From Chromatiaceae bacterium (lineage in GTDB: Bacteria > Pseudomonadota > Gammaproteobacteria > Chromatiales > Chromatiaceae): a stretch of 64,000 bases of DNA. Below are positions 60,883-64,000 of the stretch, one piece after another. The notes below the pieces were generated by a model. It was not told the origin of the DNA. It ran no database searches and saw only the letters and a list, made by a program, of their open reading frames with translations. The stretch lies in assembly GCA_016714645.1 (NCBI GenBank), contig JADKCI010000004.1, positions 411,001-475,000 on the forward strand. The letters run 5' to 3'. The position numbers were made by a program, and so were the translations under genes. The first letter of the stretch is position 1. The number at the start of each line of letters is the position of its first letter.

Positions 60883-61383
60883 ATGGCGGATGACCGTGCC
60901 CTAGTCGTGGGACGCATTTCCGGAATTTACGGGGTGCATGGGTTGGTCAAGATCTTCTCCGAGACGGACCCTAAGGAAGCCATTCTGGGCTATAACCCCT
61001 GGCTCTTGGGTGATAAGGCCGAGGTGCGAACCGCGGTCGAGGGTCGGCGGCATGGCAAGGGTCTGGTTGCGCGGATTGTCGGTTGTGAAGACCGGGAGCA
61101 AGCGGCGGTTCTGGTTGGACAGAACATCTCGGTCAGCCGGGATCAATTGCCTCCGCCGGGCGAGGACGAATTCTACTGGGCCGATCTGGAGGGTTTGGCC
61201 GTGGAGACCCTGGAAGGGGTGCCTCTGGGCAAGGTCCATCATCTCTTCGCGACCGCCGGCAACGATGTCCTGGCGGTGCGCGGGGATCGCGAGCGCCTGA
61301 TACCCTTTATTTGGGGTGAAGTGGTCACGGAAGTGGACTTGGAGAGGAAGTTGATGCGGGTCGCTTGGGACCCGGATTTCTAG
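60883..61383 (+). CDS. rimM: 16S rRNA processing protein RimM
   Basis: 166 residues. VVGRISGIYGVHGLVKIFSE at the start and the PRC-barrel part FYWADLEGLAVET are diagnostic, ending LIPFIWGEVVTEVDL and VAWDPDF. It helps mature the 30S head and interacts with S19. It ends 15 bases before trmD. Confidence 0.95.
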   Translation: MADDRALVVGRISGIYGVHGLVKIFSETDPKEAILGYNPWLLGDKAEVRTAVEGRRHGKGLVARIVGCEDREQAAVLVGQNISVSRDQLPPPGEDEFYWADLEGLAVETLEGVPLGKVHHLFATAGNDVLAVRGDRERLIPFIWGEVVTEVDLERKLMRVAWDPDF

Positions 61384-61398
61384 CCGCGGTCCGGCGGC

Positions 61399-62142
61399 GT
61401 GCGCTTTGATGTCATTAGCCTCTTCCCGGCCATGTTCCGGGCCTTGGAGGATGAGGGGGTCGTAGCGCGGGCGCTGGCACAGGGAATTGCCGAGCTTCAT
61501 TTGTGGAATCCGCGCGATTACGCGCTGGATCCCCATCATACCGTCGATGACCGGCCCTATGGGGGCGGTCCTGGCATGGTGATGAAGGTGGCGCCCTTGA
61601 GATCAGCCCTGGAGGCCGCGCGGGCCGAGGCGCCGCAAAGTCGGGTGGCCTATCTCAGTCCCCAGGGCCGGCTCCTGGATCAAGGCGAGATGGCGGCCAT
61701 TGCCCAGGCCAGCGGCTGGATACTGATCGCCGGCCGTTACGAAGGCATTGATGAGCGCCTCATCGATGACTGGGTGGACGAGGAGTGGTCCATCGGCGAC
61801 TATGTGTTAAGTGGCGGCGAGTTACCGGCCATGGTGGTCATGGACGCTGTCATCCGCCTGTTGCCGGGGGCCCTGGGTCACGTGGACTCGGCTCGGGAAG
61901 ATTCGTATGTGGATGGTCTGCTGGATCATCCCCACTACACCAGACCGTCGGAGATCGACGGCCGGTCAGTCCCGTCGGTGCTGCTGAGTGGCGACCATGG
62001 GGCTATCGAACGTTGGCGGCTCGGGCAGGCATTGGGCAGAACCTGGCTGCGCCGTCCCGATTTATTGCAGCGTCGTTCCCTGAGTAAAGTGGAACAGGCA
62101 TTGCTGGATCAGTTTATCCTCGCGCATCAAGACGCCGGGTGA
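61399..62142 (+). CDS. trmD: tRNA (guanine37-N1)-methyltransferase
   Basis: 247 residues from a GTG start (VRFDVISLFPAMF). The trefoil-knot SPOUT motifs are present: YGGGPGMVMK, AGRYEGIDERLID, and SIGDYVLSGGELPAM. It methylates G37 of tRNAs to prevent frameshifting. It is 18 bases before rplS. Confidence 0.96.
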   Translation: MRFDVISLFPAMFRALEDEGVVARALAQGIAELHLWNPRDYALDPHHTVDDRPYGGGPGMVMKVAPLRSALEAARAEAPQSRVAYLSPQGRLLDQGEMAAIAQASGWILIAGRYEGIDERLIDDWVDEEWSIGDYVLSGGELPAMVVMDAVIRLLPGALGHVDSAREDSYVDGLLDHPHYTRPSEIDGRSVPSVLLSGDHGAIERWRLGQALGRTWLRRPDLLQRRSLSKVEQALLDQFILAHQDAG

Positions 62143-62160
62143 GAACAGGAGCGAAAGAGC

Positions 62161-62502
62161 ATGAATATCATCGAGGAACTCGAAAAAGAACAAATGGGCC
62201 GCGTGGTCCCCGATTTCGCCCCCGGAGACACCGTGGTGGTGCAAGTCAAGGTTAAGGAGGGTGCTCGCGAGCGACTTCAGGCCTTCGAGGGTGTCGTCAT
62301 CGCCAAGCGTAATCGCGGTTTGAACTCGGCCTTCACCGTGCGAAAAATCTCTCATGGCGAAGGCGTGGAGCGGGTATTCCAGACCTACAGCCCCGTGGTG
62401 GACTCCATCCAGGTGAAGCGTCGTGGTGATGTACGTCGCGCCAAGCTCTACTATTTGCGTGGACGTACTGGCAAGGCTGCCCGTATCAAAGAGAAGATTT
62501 AA
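62161..62502 (+). CDS. rplS: 50S ribosomal protein L19
   Basis: 113 residues, normal length. FAPGDTVVVQVKVKEGAR, ERLQAFEGVVIAKRNRG and FTVRKISHGEGVERVFQTYS identify it. It forms part of a subunit bridge and ends the rpsP-rplS operon. Confidence 0.97.
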   Translation: MNIIEELEKEQMGRVVPDFAPGDTVVVQVKVKEGARERLQAFEGVVIAKRNRGLNSAFTVRKISHGEGVERVFQTYSPVVDSIQVKRRGDVRRAKLYYLRGRTGKAARIKEKI

Positions 62503-62650
62503 TCTCCAAGGCACCCTAACCGCGAGTGCGGGGAGGATGCTCGCGCCTTCTCCGGCTTTTGCTCTTTCAGGGATGGAATCCCTGGCGTTGCGTTGATATT
62601 TGGCAACCTGGCCAGGATCAGGTGGTCAGGGGTCGGAGCGGAGCTGGAGC

Positions 62651-64000
62651 TTGAGCAAGACCTTCTACTGGCATGACTACGAGACTTGGGGTGCGGATCA
62701 ACGCCGGGATCGCCCCTGCCAGTTCGCCGGGCTGCGTACTGACGAGGATCTCAACCCGGTTGGCGAGCCGTTAATCCTCTTTTGCCGCCCCGCGGACGAT
62801 CTGCTTCCCCATCCCGATGCGTGCCTGCTGACAGGCGTCAGCCCCCAGCGCGCTTGGCGCGAGGGGGTGCCCGAGGCGGATTTCGCCGCCGCTATCGAAC
62901 GTGAACTGGCCAAGCCCGGTACCTGTGGGGTGGGCTACAACAGCATCCGCTTCGACGATGAAATTACCCGTAACCTCTTCTACCGTAATTTTATCGACCC
63001 CTATCCCCGCGAGTGGCAAAACGGCAACTCACGCTGGGACATCATCGATGTCCTGCGCCTGGCTCATGCCCTGCGGCCCGAGGGCATCCACTGGCCAGCC
63101 AGCGGGGAAGGCGTCACTTCCTTCCGACTAGAACATCTGACCTTTGCCAACGGTATTGAGCATGCTCAGGCCCACGACGCCTTGGCTGATGTGCGCGCCA
63201 CCCTTCAGCTAGCGGCCCTGCTCAAGACTCATCAGCCGCGCCTCTTTGCCTATGCCTTGAGTTTGCGGGAGCGGGGCAAGTTGGAGGAGTTGGTGGCCAA
63301 GGGCGAGCCCTTTCTACATGTCTCCAGCCGCTACCCGGCCCGGCTTGGCTGTATTGCCCCGGTGTTGCCGATCTCCCGTCATCCCCGCTTCCGCAATGGC
63401 GTGATTTGCTACGACCTGCGATATGGACCCGAGCCCCTGCTGAGCCTGTCCGTAGAGGCCATGCGCGAACGCCTCTTTACGCCCCTTAAGGATCTACCGG
63501 AAGGGATGGAGCGTATCCCCCTCAAAACCATCCATGTCAATCATGCCCCGATGGTGGCGCCCCTGGCGACTCTAACCGCGCTGGCATCGGATCGATGGGG
63601 TATTGACCTGTCTCAGGTCGAGCGTCATGCCAAGCTGCTGGGCTCTGCCTCGGACTTCGCCTCAAAGGTGCGACAGGTGCATCTGATTGGAGAGTGGCCG
63701 GTTGAAACCGACCCTGATCTCATGATCTATGCGGGCGGCTTTTTTTCGGATGCGGATCGGCGCCAGATGGACCAGTTGCGCCAACTACCGCCCCAGGCCC
63801 TGGCGCATACCAAATTGCACTTCAGGGATCCCCGCCTAGAGACTATGCTCTTTCGCTATCGCGCCCGTAATTGGCCGGAAACCCTAAGCCAGGAGGAGCG
63901 GGAGGAATGGGACACCTGGCGCTTCCAGCGGTTAACCAACCCGAAAGCGGGTGCCAGTATCGTCTTAAAGGATTACCAAGAGCGACTCGCTGCTCTCCGA
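62651..64000 (+). CDS. sbcB: Exodeoxyribonuclease I, 3' partial
   Basis: The frame opens at a TTG (SKTFYWHDYETW) preceded by GGAGC-type purines and stays open for 450 codons to the window edge; about 25 more residues are expected. Asp9 and Glu11 in HDYETWG, then PSSFRLEHLT-like TSFRLEHLTFANGIEHAQAH and DALADVRAT with the catalytic His/Asp, match the DnaQ-type exonuclease and E. coli ExoI. The C-terminal SH3-like and helical parts (LYNGFFSDAD in E. coli; IYAGGFFSDADR here) are seen. It digests single-stranded DNA 3' to 5' in repair and recombination. Confidence 0.92.
   Translation, partial: MSKTFYWHDYETWGADQRRDRPCQFAGLRTDEDLNPVGEPLILFCRPADDLLPHPDACLLTGVSPQRAWREGVPEADFAAAIERELAKPGTCGVGYNSIRFDDEITRNLFYRNFIDPYPREWQNGNSRWDIIDVLRLAHALRPEGIHWPASGEGVTSFRLEHLTFANGIEHAQAHDALADVRATLQLAALLKTHQPRLFAYALSLRERGKLEELVAKGEPFLHVSSRYPARLGCIAPVLPISRHPRFRNGVICYDLRYGPEPLLSLSVEAMRERLFTPLKDLPEGMERIPLKTIHVNHAPMVAPLATLTALASDRWGIDLSQVERHAKLLGSASDFASKVRQVHLIGEWPVETDPDLMIYAGGFFSDADRRQMDQLRQLPPQALAHTKLHFRDPRLETMLFRYRARNWPETLSQEEREEWDTWRFQRLTNPKAGASIVLKDYQERLAALR

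Noticed and set aside
62521..62546. CGCGAG/CTCGCG inverted repeat after rplS as a terminator
   Set aside because: The loop is long and GC-rich and no adjacent T-run follows, so support is too weak.

Overview
This window reads as high-GC chromosome from a gammaproteobacterium, most likely a purple-sulfur-type Chromatiaceae relative. Supporting this are the gammaproteobacterial order thrS-infC-rpmI-rplT-pheS-pheT-ihfA-merR, the block ffh-rpsP-rimM-trmD-rplS followed by sbcB, a RegB/RegA redox two-component pair, DsrC- and DsrE-like sulfur carriers, many c-type cytochromes, and heavy-metal and arsenic genes. No photosynthesis gene lies here, so the family assignment is inference.

Layout. 1-7.2 kb: end of a cation/proton antiporter, a copper-type TonB-dependent receptor with a Fur-like box, RegA/RegB, and ExbB-ExbD-TonB. 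7.3-11.4 kb: an alpha/beta hydrolase, an unknown protein, and a unit of MBL-fold hydrolase, periplasmic protein and TlpA-like thioredoxin. 11.4-14.1 kb: debris, including a muramidase fragment, a stand-alone LexA-type peptidase domain, a ParB-like protein and an EEP-nuclease remnant. 14.1-26 kb: a long minus-strand array of overlapping genes: fatty-acid-hydroxylase-type membrane protein, a TVP38/rhodanese remnant, DsrE-like protein, a broken transsulfuration enzyme, cysteine desulfurase, a NapH/ferredoxin/GltD fusion, diheme, octaheme and pentaheme cytochromes, and two methyltransferases including ArsM. A divergent ArsR-rhodanese regulator sits beside it.

The palindrome TTCAAC-N6-GTTGA(A/T) occurs at three places: before the regulator, before the array, and before the MBL unit 13 kb away. 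This suggests one sulfur-responsive regulon. It is the best candidate here for an undescribed system.

26-37.7 kb is an accessory zone in decay: toxin-antitoxin pairs (ParDE with a nonsense codon, VapBC with a frameshift, UPF0175/DUF3368 with a nonsense codon, one intact GNAT/RHH pair), an error-prone repair cluster (intact UmuC, a UmuD reduced to 29 codons, a frameshifted SRAP), an EVE-nuclease gene divergent from a frameshifted MmeI-like restriction-modification gene, and three near-identical Calx-beta fragments. 37.7-45.6 kb carries YchJ, an ADP-ribosylglycohydrolase, a CusB/CusA-type metal efflux pair, VF530 and a Nudix hydrolase.

45.6-64 kb is mostly housekeeping: the thrS-ihfA cluster with infC starting at a non-ATG codon, tRNA-Val, class I fumarase, an IS110-family transposase, tRNA-Ala, a DsrC-like protein with an unusual cysteine tail, a CcsA/YpjD-type protein, ffh through rplS, and the start of exonuclease I cut by the window edge. 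The several single-base lesions are either real decay or assembly errors; the sequence alone cannot decide.
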